A stretch of DNA of 64,000 nucleotides from Neoscytalidium dimidiatum. Lineage: Eukaryota; Ascomycota; Dothideomycetes; Botryosphaeriales; Botryosphaeriaceae. The notes under the pieces are model-generated. The model was given only the letters and a program-made list of their open reading frames with translations, was not told the origin of the DNA and did no database searches. The translations under genes were made by a program, and so were the position numbers. The DNA lies in contig CM074703.1 in NCBI GenBank assembly GCA_037367355.1, positions 2,728,001-2,792,000 on the forward strand, written 5' to 3'. Below, piece after piece: positions 1 to 13,635 of this stretch (position 1 is its first letter; every line of letters starts with the position of its first letter).

Positions 1-2222
1 AGAAAAGGGGGTAGCTGACATGCCTACAAAAGTCACATCAACCATTCTGTCCAGAAGTGAGGGTGACGTTAGACACTGTCGCTGTCACCATCCCCCTCCA
101 TGACACCGTGATATCTCAATATATGAAAGAAGCAGTCACGTGTGATGATTCCCTTAGTTTTCAGGCTGAAACTTCATGTAAAAGCAGACATCGGAGTGCC
201 GCCTACCCTTTATCAACAGGTGTTACGGTTTCTCAAACAGGCAAAACTTGACTGCACCAGTACTGGACAGTACTCGTTCCCTGGTTTCTTTTTCCTTTTT
301 CTATATACTAAGTGTGTAATATGACTGCTAATGTATAAAGTTGGATCCGCATTTCACTAATGTTCAGCAATGATGCTGACTCTACATCATAACCCCTCTT
401 AGGGGATGCTGAGACACCAGATGACTTGGAAAGTGCTCTCTGAGCGCCGCTCGACAGGAGCACTTAGATATGAAGAATTGAGTAGATCAAGTTCCTTGGT
501 GTAAACCCGTACTGTCTCGGGGATAATAGAGAAATTTCGGCAATTTGAATATTTGAAAGATGAATACGCCACGCTGATAAACGAACCGTCCTATCAGTCT
601 CGCTTCCTATGTTCATATTGAGAAATAATCCTTCATAATGGAAATCACCACCGTACGCTTTCATAACACTTTGCATGAGAAAGTGACTCATTTTCTAGAG
701 CCAGAAGATGTTGGTGCTCCCTCAACACACTGCTTTCCTTTGCGTTCTTCTCCAGCGGGCGGCCTATTTCTTCCCCATGATCTACTGCCTTACGGAGAAT
801 AAATCAATATGCAGCATTTGTCGTATCTGTTGATCGTCGTATAACCGAGTATAATCTACAGGGCTGCACTAATTTTATAAGTTGTTCATCAGGAAGCACA
901 AAATATGATGGTTAAGTTGTTCAACCATTGAGATGATGGGAGCGGTAACTGGCAACAATTATATTGCTTCTTGGAAATGAGGCCCAAACTCACGGAAAAA
1001 ACGGGTCTGTGTACATTCCCGAATTTGCTCTTGAAAATGCAAAACAGCTTATACCAAGAACGTTGACACATTTGAAATGAGGAATCTGGAAACCCCATCA
1101 ATGGACTGAAGAATATGGTCAGAAAGACGTACTTCCCGGCAGCTAACGACACGCGGAAAGCAGCTCGCAAACATTTCCTCGCTCATTTGAGTGCAGGAGC
1201 GAGCAGACATCCCAAACTTCGGGACGGCACCCAAGTATGCAGCATGAAGGGAGGTCCCTATCACGCTATATTAGAGCTTAGAAGTTTTTGAATCAAGTAT
1301 TTTTTGGTAAGGTAGGATTGGCGAAGATTAGAGAGGGCGGGCATATCTCTGGCATCCATAAAACATGTTCTGGCACGGAAGCAGAGCAAATACTGGGGAA
1401 CGGTGTGCGCTGATTCAATTAAAAAATGGCCATCGGTGATACTGATTGATGATGAGCGTCGAAATCTCGAATAGTTTCCAGACCTTTTAGCACTTCGAGG
1501 GCGGATGTTAATTGAGGGGTCAAGAGTCGGACAAGTGCGATCGCGAATTTGTTGACCGTCATGTAGGACTTGCCGACTGGGAATCTTCGTCTAAAGAGCG
1601 ATGAAAAAGGAATAAGAAACAGGACTATCAGGGAAGTCTTGGGATCTCTTACAGACTAACACCGCGGGACTGGTTATCGCCTGCCTGACGCTATCGACGA
1701 TTCCGACTGTACAAGGGAACATCGCCTACGTTAGGTGGTCTTTCCGGTGGGTTCACTCCTCATTGAATCCGGATGAAAGCGAATGCTTCGGTCGCCTGAG
1801 CATCATGCGGGCCGCTCGAGCCGCGGTATTCGTACTCGCTATATAATTACGGGCATTTTCTTCTGCTTGGTTCTCTAAGCAGGCTCTTTCTCCGTACTTT
1901 GTATGACGCAACGCGGGGAATCAGACAATACTAGCCTGAAAAGGTAACCACCGGACCTCGCCCGCACCGGTAGAGCCGCGGGAAGACGTGCGGGGTGGAC
2001 TTGGTCACCAAACTCCTGAGCATCTTTCCTCTATCCAGACAAAGCCATTAGGCTAAATCCATTTTCCTTTCCGGTCAGATTCGCGCCGAACTCCACCGGA
2101 GTTTCCGAGATCTCGGCATGCATGCATGCTCCGCAATCACATCTTTTAAAAGGTGGTGGAAAACACCATGATACTTCTTTTTGTTCCCTCGCTATTACAA
2201 GCGCTAGAGACGCTAATCGAAG
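1..2222. other. Intergenic region without a recognisable gene
   Basis: Only short open frames without family features are present. A minus-strand frame near 1049-1264 has protein-like composition but no extension, splice sites or motif that I can defend. The right end is the promoter of the GH43 gene that starts at 2223. Confidence 0.6.
2051..2057 (+). promoter_or_regulatory. Candidate XlnR/Xyr1 site (GGCTAAA)
   Basis: GGCTAAA lies about 165 bp upstream of the GH43 start codon. It matches the GGCTAA-type site known for the xylanolytic activator XlnR/Xyr1. I found no equivalent upstream of the other GH43 genes or the AA9 gene, so its use here is inferred. A TTTTAAAA stretch at 2144-2151 is a plausible TATA-like element about 72 bp before the ATG. 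Confidence 0.4.
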
Positions 2223-4021
2223 ATGCGCCTCGCATCCGCCGTCCTCCCAGCCGCCCTGGCGCTCAGCGCCGCAGCGTTCCCCGCGGCAACAGCACCCAAC
2301 AGCACCAACTCGACCTACACCAACCCCATCCTGCCGGGCTGGCACTCGGACCCAACCTGCGTCTTCGTGGCCGAGCTCAACTCGACCTTCTTCTGCACCG
2401 TCTCGACCTTCCTGGCCTTCCCCGGCCTCCCCGTCTACGCGAGCCAAGACCTGCTCAACTGGCGACACGTCTCCAACACCTTCTCGCGGCCGGCCCAGTT
2501 CCCGGACCTGGCCGCCGCGACCTACCAGCAGGGCGGCGTCTTCGCGCCGACGCTGCGCTACCGCAACGGCACCTTCTACAGCATCGTCGTCACGGTCGAC
2601 CCGCTCGTCGGCCTGATCTTCACGACGGCCGACCCCTTCGACTCGGCCGCGTGGTCGGACCCGGTGCGCTTCGACGCCGTCAGCATCGACGCGGACCTCT
2701 TCTGGGACGACGACGTGGACGGGCAGGCGTACGTGACCTTCGCGGGCATCCAGCAGGCGCCCATCGACGTCGCGACCGGCGCGCGCGGCGCCAGCTACAG
2801 CGTCTGGAACGGCACCGGCGGCGCGTCGCCCGAGGGCCCGCACGTGTACAAGAAGGACGGCTGGTACTACCTGATGATCGCGCAGGGCGGCACCGAGCTC
2901 GGCCACACGGAGATCGTCGCCCGGTCGAAGGCCGTCGTCGGCCCGTACGAGGGCTTCGCCGGCAACCCCATCCTGACGAACAGGAACACGAGCGAGTACT
3001 TCCAGACGGTCGGGCACGCGGACCTGTTCCGCGACGGCGAGGGCCGCTGGTGGGGCGTCGCGCTGAGCACGCGGTCCGGCCCCGAGTGGGTCAACTATCC
3101 GATGGGCAGGGAGACGGTGCTGTTCCCCGCGACGTGGGAGGCGGGCGAGTGGCCGGTGCTGCAGCCGGTCCGCGGCCGCATGAGCGCGTGGCCGTTGCCG
3201 CCGCTGGCGAGGGATCTGCCTGGCGAGGGCCAGTGGGCTGGCGACGCGGATGTTGTCGACTTCGAGCCCGGGAGCAGCGTGCCCCCGCATTGGTTGTCGT
3301 GGAGGTTCTTGCCCGAGGGCGCGCTTGCTGTTAGTCCCGAGGAGCGGCCAAACACGCTGAGGGTGGCGCCGTCGAAGGCGAATCTGACGGCTGGGCCGGA
3401 CTTTCGGCCGAGTGATGGGATCTCCTTCATTTCGAGGAAGCAGACGGATACGCTGTTTGAATACAGTGTTGATTTGGAGTTCGATGCGGAGGTGGAAGAG
3501 GAGGAGGCTGGCGTGACCGTGTTCTTGGTGCAGGATCAGCATTTGGACCTTGGCGTGGTTCTCTTGACGTCGGGCGATTCGTCTGAACTGGCCCCGCACC
3601 TCAGATTCCGTGTCAATGGCACCGGGAATAACGAGGGTCCCGCGCCGGAGACAATCGTCCAGCCAGTTCCGGAGGCGTGGTTGGGGCAGCCTTTGCGACT
3701 TCAGATCCAGGCCGCGAATGATACTCACTATACCTTTTTGGCTGGACCATCGGACGATAGCGAAGCAGCAAAGGTGATAGCTTACGCACCTACTACGATC
3801 GTGAGTGGCGGCACTGGGCCCTTCACCGGTAAGCTGGACTCCGTCATCCCTCACTGTCGTAGTCACGATGTACTGACGAAAGTTTAGGTGCGCTGATAGG
3901 GGTTTTTGCAACGAGCAACGGCGGGTCCGGTACGACGCCAGCGTATTTTAGTAGATGGAGGTATGAAGGAAAGGGACAGAAAATAGCTGAAGGGGAGATC
4001 GTTCCTTCGACACCGATATGA
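2223..4021 (+). CDS. Secreted GH43 beta-xylosidase/alpha-arabinofuranosidase
   Basis: Two exons, 2223-3828 and 3888-4021, give 579 residues; the intron is GTAAGC...TTTAG and the splice restores the C-terminal motif SRWRYEG before a TGA. A signal peptide (about residues 1-19) opens the protein. The five-bladed propeller domain shows the GH43 triad: D43 in NPILPGWHSDP (base), D156 in SIDADLFWDDD (pKa modulator) and E204 in SPEGPHVY (acid). After about residue 340 comes a concanavalin-like C-terminal beta-sandwich of the GH43_C2 type. Several NxS/T sites fit secretion. The family releases xylose or arabinose from hemicellulose; the exact substrate cannot be read from sequence. It resembles the GH43 at 44309-46100 throughout, but the intron positions differ. 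Confidence 0.93.
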
Positions 4022-4800
4022 CGAGTGGATCCGTAGAGCGTTGACGGTAATTGTGGTGCTCATCTTGAAAGAGATCTATATCACCAGTAGCATTATGAAC
4101 GTTCAAATCGAGGGACTTTACAACCCTAGATCTCGATTCTATTCAGTGAAAGTTGTTCTCTACGGAGGAAGGCGGCTGCTGATCGTCGGGGAGATATCGT
4201 CGGGACGGAATCCGTTGACCGCCTATTGTACCGGGAAAAGAGAACCGAAAAAAGGTACGGAAGCTATGTTGCAACAGGCATTTATTTACCGTCTTCATAT
4301 TCAGGCCGTAGCCTCTGCTTGCGCATGACTCCCGTGAATGTTGCAGTTACCACACGTACTTCTCGAGGTCGATCTGACCAACGGGGTTCTTGGCGAAGCA
4401 CTACGGGAGCGTATCCGAAAGTACCCACTTGCCTAAAGTGGAAAGCAATCTGAGAAACTGCCCGCCGATTGGAGTGAACGGGAAGCATTCCGACTTCAAA
4501 CCTGCTATCAACAGCCGCACAGATTAGCAGCCCCACCAATCAAACGCCGTCCTTCTTTCGTCTTGCACCCACTCTTCGCGGCGTCCTACCCGCTCATGTT
4601 GCCTCCCTCGACCATGTACTCCGTTTACGGCAGAGAATTCGATCCCGGCCGTCGAAGAAGAGGATCATGAAGGATAAATGGGCTAGCTTTTTGCTGATAG
4701 AAGCCGCATTCAAGCTCCGTACCAGACCACAGAACCCACCAATCCATTGATCCGCATCGCACACCAAACCCACCTCTCTTCTCATTCTTTTGGCCCCGCC
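4022..4800. other. Intergenic spacer between GH43 and aldolase
   Basis: It holds the 3' region of the GH43 gene and the promoter of the aldolase. Short open frames here have no recognisable product. No repeat or RNA gene was seen. Confidence 0.6.
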
Positions 4801-5820
4801 ATGGGATCGCAACCCACATTCCCCCACGTCCCGGCCGCGGGCGTGTGGTGCCCAGCCGTCACCTTCTTCGACCACGCAACGGACAGCGTCGACCTCGCCG
4901 CGCAGTCGCAGTACTTCGCGCACCTCGCGCGCAGCGGGCTGACGGGCATCGTCGCCCTCGGCACCAACTCGGAAGCCTTCCTGCTGACCCGCGAAGAGCG
5001 CGCCCAGGTCATCCGCGCGGCGCGCGCGGCGGTCGGGCCCGCGTTCCCGATCATGGCCGGCGTGGGCTCGCACTCGACCAAGCAGACGCTCGAGCTGGCG
5101 CACGACGCGGCGGCGGCGGGCGCCAACTACCTGCTCGTGCTGCCGCCGGCGTACTTCGGCAAGGCCACGACGGCGGGCGCGGTCGGGCGCTTCTTCGGCG
5201 AGGTCGCGGCCCGGGCGCCGCTGCCGGTCGTGGTCTACAACTTCCCGGGCGTGTGCAACGGCGTCGACATCGACTCGGAGGCCATCGTGGCGATGGTGCG
5301 CGAGAGCGCGGCGCGCAGCGGCGGCGGCGGCGGCGGCGGCGGCGGCCGCTCCAACGTCGTCGGCGTCAAGCTGACGTGCGCGTCCGTCGGCAAGATCACG
5401 CGCCTGGCCGCGACGCTCAGCCCGGACGAGTTCGCGACGTACGGCGGCCAGGCGGACTTCCTGATCGGCGGGCTCGCCGCCGGCAGCGCGGGCTGCATCG
5501 GCGCCTTTGCGAACGTGTTTCCGAAGACGACGGTGAGGGTTTACGAGCTGTACAAGGCGGGCAGGCTGGACGAGGCGATGGAACTGCACCGGAAGGCGGC
5601 GTTGGCCGAGAGCCCGTGCAAGAGCGGCATCGCGGCGACCAAGTACGCCGTAGCGCGGTATTCGGCCAGGCTGGCGGGGATCAAGGGTGCGGAGGAGAAG
5701 CTGAGGCCGAGGGCGCCGTATGAGGAGGTGGGAGCGGCGGCGAAGAAGGCGGTTGAGGAGGTGATGGCTGAGGTTGGGAAGATCGAAGAAAGTCTATGGG
5801 CTGCCAGGAGCTTGTTGTAA
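4801..5820 (+). CDS. DHDPS/HOGA-family class I aldolase
   Basis: A single exon of 339 residues; an in-frame ATG at 4747 would add 18 residues that do not look like part of the fold. It is a TIM-barrel of the DHDPS/N-acetylneuraminate lyase family. The Schiff-base lysine is K190 (VVGVKLTCAS) and the catalytic tyrosine Y146 (VVVYNFPG). The substrate loop reads GTNSE at residues 54-58, closer to the GSNGE of 4-hydroxy-2-oxoglutarate aldolase (HOGA1) than to the GTTGE of true DHDPS. Fungal relatives also include the galacturonate-pathway aldolase (GaaC/LGA1), so the substrate is open. Nine glycines encoded by a pure GGC run (residues 174-182) precede the lysine strand. Its place beside proline-oxidation genes favours a HOGA-like role by inference. 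Confidence 0.88.
   Translation: MGSQPTFPHVPAAGVWCPAVTFFDHATDSVDLAAQSQYFAHLARSGLTGIVALGTNSEAFLLTREERAQVIRAARAAVGPAFPIMAGVGSHSTKQTLELAHDAAAAGANYLLVLPPAYFGKATTAGAVGRFFGEVAARAPLPVVVYNFPGVCNGVDIDSEAIVAMVRESAARSGGGGGGGGGRSNVVGVKLTCASVGKITRLAATLSPDEFATYGGQADFLIGGLAAGSAGCIGAFANVFPKTTVRVYELYKAGRLDEAMELHRKAALAESPCKSGIAATKYAVARYSARLAGIKGAEEKLRPRAPYEEVGAAAKKAVEEVMAEVGKIEESLWAARSLL
5320..5346 (+). repeat. (GGC)9 trinucleotide tract within the aldolase
   Basis: Nine uninterrupted GGC codons encode Gly9 inside the catalytic barrel. This is likely a slippage expansion in a surface loop. Confidence 0.9.
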
Positions 5821-6386
5821 AGTACCAGTCGTGTGCTGGAGCACGGCCAGACTAGGTGTCTGCCAACTGTCTTGGCCGCCGTGAAAGTAGCTACAGCAAG
5901 TCGACCAGCGGGACTAAATGCGATGTCATCCCACATCCTCCCCGGACTTTACCCAGGAAAAAAAAATGCGGGTTTAGACCGATGGCATGGAACGGCGGCG
6001 GAATTTCCTGGTCATGGGGCTGGCGCCCTTCGCACTCCCTGCTGGTGGGAATACATACCCACTTCTCAGCTACTGTGACAAAATAAGACAGCTATTCCAC
6101 GTGTGCTTGTAGAGTTTGATAGTGTCTGCAAGGGCTCTGATATCATATCATTGAGAGTGTGGTTTTGTCAACAGAGCGATAGCAAATGCTTATAACCAAG
6201 GGAAGTCGCGGATGCTTTATCTGTGATAGGGCCGAGGTGGCTCATGCCGTTCGTGTTAACCCCGCATTTAGAGCAGCGCTGCAGATCCGCCATCCGAGAT
6301 AAGAGCAGAGGCTGCGGCAAAGCCTTATCCGCAGGAAGCTGGCCCTCACCTGAACATTCACCCATACCCAGGCCGGATGAGCTGGC
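5821..6386. other. Intergenic spacer and regulator promoter
   Basis: It lies between the aldolase stop and the transcription-factor start. A CACGTG E-box occurs near 6098. No gene is evident. Confidence 0.55.
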
Positions 6387-9011
6387 ATGCCTCCTCAGGC
6401 CAAGCAGTCAAGGATGCCGGAAGGGACAGCGGAGTCCGGGGGCGGAAGAGGCCGAGTCACGAAACGACGATCCTGTAACGCGTATGTGAGAACCTGGATA
6501 GCTGATCTTGCACCATCGCGCTAACGTGTTTCATTGCACAGCTGTGCGCGGTGTCGTCGGCAGAAGATCAAATGCTCGGGCTCTCAACCCTGCGAGGCCT
6601 GTAGCAAGCGAAAACTGTTGTGCGAGTTTGACGAGCGCGACCAAAAAGTCCTGGTCACGCGAGGGTTAGCCCCCTTTCCACTTTGGACGACCGCATGTTA
6701 ATCCCTCCTCCCCAGCTATCTTGTTGACTTGGAGCGGAAAATTGCTGCCTGGGAGCGGCGTCGTAGCGAAGCAGGCCGTTCGGCTGGCTCTGTTGCTGAT
6801 AGTCGAGATGCTGATGGAGCCTCCGATGCCGGTTTGTCTCCGGCTTCATCGCACATGTGTACACCTGGAAGTGCTCACGTTCTGCTAGCCGATTCCGACA
6901 ACGGCTCAGAAGGAGGTGACGAATTTACAGCGGCCGCCCCGAATAATCAGAGCTCTCGGTCCGAGTCCCGCTCGGACCTGGTGGCATCCACTCTGACAAA
7001 TCCACTCTCTACTGGACCTTCAACCTTCATGGCAGCCGGCGATGGGAGAACCTGTGAGTTCCCCCTGCCTTTCTTTCAGTGCGGCAACAGACACTCAGAA
7101 CGATCCAGTCTACCTGGGAACCTCGTCGAACTGGTCATTCACCCGTCGACTTCTAAGTATGACGCATGAATACATCCATCAGACCACTATCCCTACGACA
7201 GCCCTTCGTTTTGACGGACTAGCATACGATCTGAATTGGGAAAATTGCAAGCCTGCAGCAGACCTGGACACTCCATCTCTACCAACACTTGATTATGCCG
7301 TATATTTAATCAACGCTGTCAAGTTTCACTGCGGCCAACTGTTCCATCTGTTCGACGAGACCTCATTCATGGGTAGTCTGTACGATTTCTATTCAGACCC
7401 GGACCAAGGAATCCGAGAAGCGGATCTATGGTACATCCACTTCCTTATCATTCTTGCATTCGGAAAAGCCTTCACCACACAGAAAAATCAGGGCAAAGGG
7501 CCTTCCGGTACCGACTTTTTTGTCAAGGCCGTTCAGCTCCTGCCGAATACTATTCTACTGGAAAGACAGCCATTGTTGTCAACAGAGATTCTATGCTGCA
7601 TATCCTTGTACCTTCAGTGCTTAGACCACCGGGATGCGGCGCACAACTATGTGAGATTGCTATCGATAACTCTCTGGGTGAGGCTAACGGGTGTCGTAGA
7701 TTGGACAAGCCATGAGGATAGCGCTTTGCCATGGCATGCACACAGACATGCCAACGCAGCATCTAGGACGGGCTCACGTTGAACGAGCGCGTAGAGCTTG
7801 GTGGACCGTATATGTCTTGGATCGATCGATGACATCGTTAATGGGCCTTCCTCAATCTGTGCATGACGACGACGTGCATCCCGATTTGCCAATATTCTGT
7901 GGCTCGACTCAGCGAACTGCAGCTCTCAGCATGCAGATCAAGCTGTCTCGAGCCATAGCTCGTATCAATAGGGGTAAGTGAACACATCTTCTCTGTTCTC
8001 CAGGGCTAATCGATGTATCTAAAGGCGTTTACGGGGCCGATGGACGGCTGAACAGCAAGTTTCTGCTCAGCACGAAAGAGGTTCTTGCGAGCATTGCGAG
8101 TCTCGCCGACGAACTTCGGGACTCATTTCCGCTCAACTTGGGAAGGGCGATCAGCGGTATCTCAAGAACATATGCTTATCTGCATCTTCTCTATCATCAG
8201 GTAAGTGTGGAGAGTTGCATCTATATCATCATTTTTCCAGTGAGCCTTGACATTTAATATCGTCGTCGCAGTGCATCGTGCTCGCGACGAGACCACTCCT
8301 GTTCTGTTTCCTAAAGATACAGTTTGAAGGTTCTGGTGCAGACCGTATAACTCTCAATTCCTCTCGAACGGCCTCGAACCTGGCAAGAATGTGCATGGAC
8401 TCTTCTCAGCAGATGATCAACATCCTCAACGGGGTAAGAGCTCAGAATCTTCTTGGTGAGTGAAAAAGTCACGATACGCTTCCAGATAGCTTGACTGACT
8501 CACTATTTTCTACTCAGAAACATTTCTGCCCTTCGACCTCGAGGCCCTTTCCGTCTCAACGGTGAACATTGTACTTGCCCCTTCACTCGATCCGCAGCTA
8601 CTGGAGAATCGTACCATGTGGCTCGAAAAAGCGTACGCAATCTTCGACGAGATGATTGCGGCAGGGAATGCAGTTGCGGAGTATATAAGAGCCGAGTTGG
8701 AACAATTGGACAAGATGCTCTGCCAACTCTCACGACAACATTCTCGACAAGGATCAATTTCAATACATCAACAATATGATGGCGTTCAAGCTTACCAGTT
8801 GCCCGACGTACCACCAGGACCTTCCATGCCACCGGCAGCAGCCCACTCCGTTGGCAATAATATCCTGCCGTCGCCTATTTCCGGAATCCTCGATGAGCTC
8901 TGCTTCGATGGCGGGCTAGCGGCGGCGCAAATCATGGACACGGTGAACTCGATCGATAGCGGGGATAACGAGTGGATGTCACACGCAATCTTGGAGCACA
9001 GCATCTGGTAG
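6387..9011 (+). CDS. Zn2Cys6 fungal transcription factor
   Basis: Eight exons: 6387-6481, 6542-6664, 6716-7053, 7109-7650, 7700-7973, 8025-8200, 8272-8455 and 8518-9011, giving 741 residues. The ATG at 6387 is the first after an in-frame TGA at 6378. The zinc cluster is complete across intron 1: C33-X2-C36-X6-C43-X5-C49-X2-C52-X6-C59, followed by a basic linker and the short coiled coil LVDLERKIAAWERR. The middle region is the fungal-specific TF domain (Fungal_trans), including LGTSSNWSF, the IGQAMRIAL stretch and RRAWWTVYVLDRS. It is a nuclear DNA-binding activator or repressor. It sits between the aldolase and the FAD oxidase and ends 95 bp from the convergent oxidase, so it is the natural candidate regulator of this block. 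That role is inferred. Confidence 0.9.
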
Positions 9012-9106
9012 ATGGGAATGAAACTTGTATAAGTAATGATTTGAGAGGAGCTTTCTACGAGCAGTCATATCCTCATGCAGCGGCAAACTGGAGACTGAGT
9101 TCCATC

Positions 9107-10541
9107 TCAAAGCTTCGACTGCCCAACCGGCCTTATCTCCTCGAACTCCTTTGTCTCTCCCACGCGCCAACTCACATCGCCACCCCAGTCCGCTCCATCC
9201 TTCTGCGGCTTCTTCTCCTTCCACCGCCACCTCGCCACGCTTTGCGTTCCATCCGGCGCCTCAAGAAGATCCCTCACCCACTCTCCGAAAATCGGGAACA
9301 TCTTGAACCCGTGCCCCGAATCACCGCTCAACAGGAGCACCGACGAATCCGTCCCGGGGACGTAATCGATGATGAAGTCCGAATCGCTCGTATCCGCGAA
9401 CCAGCACAGGCTCTTCTTCACCAACGGCCTATCCGCCAAGTGGGGCAGCGTCTGCGCCAGCAGGGTCCTGACCTTCCTCTCGTCGCCGGGCGGCGTGAAC
9501 GCGCTGTCCTCGACGCCGGCCGGCGGCAGCGAGACGCCGGAGCGGCGATCCGTGTTGACGAACCCGCCGCCCATGGGGCACAGCTTGAGCAGGCCGGTCG
9601 CCGGGTCCGGCTCGAAGAAGAAGCCAAGGTCGCGCGCGTACGTGACGGGCACGCCGCGCAGCGCGCCCGCCTCCCCGGCCGTCAGCCGCACGTGCGCCAC
9701 CGACCACGACCGGGCCACGACCTGGGCGCCGGCCGCGGGCACGAGGCGCGACGCCCCCGCGCCCGCCGCCACGACGACCAGCGCCGCGGCGTGGACCGCC
9801 CCGTCCGCGGCGCGGACGCCGACGCGGGTCCCCCTGCCCCCCGCTCCGCGCGCGATCTCGGCCACGGCCGCGCCCAGGCGGAACCGCACCCCCCGCGCGG
9901 CCGCGTGCCGGTGCAGCCCGCGCAGCGCGTCGCCCGAGTGCGCGTACCCGTCGAACGCGTTCAGGTAGCCGCGCCAGCCCGGCAGCGGCGCGCCCCCGTA
10001 CTGCCGCACGCGGCGCCGGATGTCCGCCGCCGACCGCAGCGGCCGCACGTGTTGCGCCAAGTGCGGGTGCCGCTCGGCGGCCGCGCGGAAGCGGTCGAGC
10101 GTGCCGACGGCCTTGTCCGGCGCCGCGCCCGAGACGCAGTGCAGGAAGCCCGTCTGGTGGAAGTACGGCGCGAAGAGGGGCGTTTTCCAGGCGGCGATGG
10201 CTTTCTGGTGGTGGTGGTGATGTTAGTGAAGGGGAGGGAGTGAGAGCGGGCGAAAGCTTTGGAGAGAGATATTGAGTTGATATGGGTGAATTTCTTTTTT
10301 CCGGGCCGGGATGTGGAAGGAAGGTACGTACGATGGTCAGCTCTGTGTAGAAATCATCTTCATATTCGGCCCGTACGATCTTGTTGATGTCGTTGGCGGC
10401 GGATTGGCGCGGGGGAATCTGGTCGTCTTGCTCGAAGACGGTGATGTTGGTGTAGCCTGCCTGCGTGAGGTGGAACGCCGTCGACAGGCCGAACGCGCCG
10501 GCTCCGATGATGATGATGGGGTCGCTGCGTTGGATGCCCAT
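9107..10541 (-). CDS. Peroxisomal FAD-dependent amine/amino-acid oxidase
   Basis: Minus-strand exons 10541-10332 and 10204-9107 give 435 residues. The N-terminus has a Rossmann dinucleotide fold (IIIIGAGAFGLSTAFHL). Near the C-terminus, C337 in SLCWFADT aligns with the cysteine that binds flavin covalently in the monomeric sarcosine oxidase/fructosyl-amino-acid oxidase family. The last residues are QSKL, a canonical PTS1 signal, so the enzyme should act in peroxisomes and release hydrogen peroxide. Family members oxidise secondary amines such as sarcosine, L-pipecolate, saccharopine or fructosyl amino acids; the substrate here is unknown. The 127-nt intron starts GTACGT. Proline-type secondary amines would suit the neighbourhood. 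Confidence 0.88.
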
Positions 10542-11364
10542 GGTTCAGGAACGCGTTTTCGGTGCTCTTGCAGACCTCGAGCATCTCGCCGGGGGGGGCG
10601 AAGATTTACATATATGCGCACGGCTTGGAGTCTTTTTTTTTTTTTCTTTTTCTTCGGTGTCGTTCCTTGCATGCTGTCACCCTATAGCGCCACATCTGCA
10701 TCGCGTGGTATCGCATCGCCAATCGGGATTGGGAAGCACTTCCCGGGAGGTGCAGCGGAGAGGGGGAAAAGATATCTCGGGACACGTCCCGGTGAGTGTG
10801 CGCCCCCCGCTTTCGGCGCCCTGCCGAGTCAATTGCCCCTGGCTCTCACGCCACGTTCGGGCTTCGTATCGGCCCTTACCCCGCAGTGACGTTTATCTGG
10901 AAGAGAGCGTTTGTTTCCGTAGCAGCCGTGGTGGAACGGACTTGGGATCTCTGTGGTTGTTGGCGTGGTCAGAGCAGCCAATCAGAATCTCCGCACGCCG
11001 CAGTTACCCGGCGACGACATCAATTGTCTTTCTCTGCGAAGGCAATGCTCTAACCGCGCGATCCAGGTCAATATGGATCTCAGATTTACATATGGGACAT
11101 TCGGGGAGCTCAGAGGATCATTTTAAAAACACATAGATCTCACATGTGCTATTTACGTGCTGCGTCCCCTTGATTCTCGCCATGACGCTTCGAAATCGTG
11201 AATTCTCTGAGCAAATACATGACCAACATATTCCACCATAGACACTGAACAATATCGCAAGAGCTACCATACTAGGAGTTCATAGTTTTTTCGAAGAAAT
11301 CTTGAGCACACAAGTAATCAATTGTTATGCAATACCACCCATACTTTTTAGAACTGAAGCATCT
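10542..11364. other. Promoter region of the FAD oxidase
   Basis: It lies between the oxidase start and the 3' end of P5C dehydrogenase. It contains a T-rich run near 10632 and several CCGG tetramers (near 10587, 10743, 10787 and 11004). No gene is seen. Confidence 0.5.
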
Positions 11365-13287
<1,923 letters not shown>

Positions 13288-13635
13288 GATGATTGATTTT
13301 CTTGAGCAATTGAGGCTTACGAGAAAGAGCCAACGCGAGTTCAATTGAGAGCTGCAAGGCACAAAGCTTTATCGGAAGCCAGCAGCTGCCCCGCAATGCG
13401 CTTTGCATGGATGAGATCATCGGCAAGGTGTGATAGACCCGGACCCGGGAGGGCTACCGAGAACGCATGCATATGATACATGAATTGGTGCAGATCAGGG
13501 TCGAATATCCCTTTTCGGCAAAGGTGGGATATTTGGAGAGCTGCACGTGGCTAGTTCGGGAGGGGCAGCCGGTCACCACCATAATGCTATGTCGAGATGC
13601 CGCACATTCATGGTCGGAAATTGGAACCAGAAATC
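13288..13635. promoter_or_regulatory. Bidirectional promoter of P5CDH and a membrane protein
   Basis: This 348-bp region separates two divergent start codons. It contains two CCGG tetramers two bases apart (13439-13442 and 13445-13448), a candidate zinc-cluster binding element. The two genes are probably co-regulated; this is inferred from layout only. Confidence 0.45.

Noticed and set aside
1049..1264. Possible gene fragment on the minus strand
   Set aside because: No recognisable family, no neighbouring exon; insufficient to call a pseudogene.
2031..3911. 626-codon open frame antisense to GH43
   Set aside because: It is the complement of a GC-rich exon, has an Arg/Ala/Val-rich composition without domains, and the sense frame has all catalytic residues.
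4594..5589. 331-codon antisense frame over the aldolase
   Set aside because: Low-complexity Arg/Ala-rich shadow of the real gene.
7054..7079. 26-nt intron in the Zn2Cys6 gene
   Set aside because: Too short and out of frame; the acceptor at 7108 gives 55 nt and restores the LGTSSNWSF motif.
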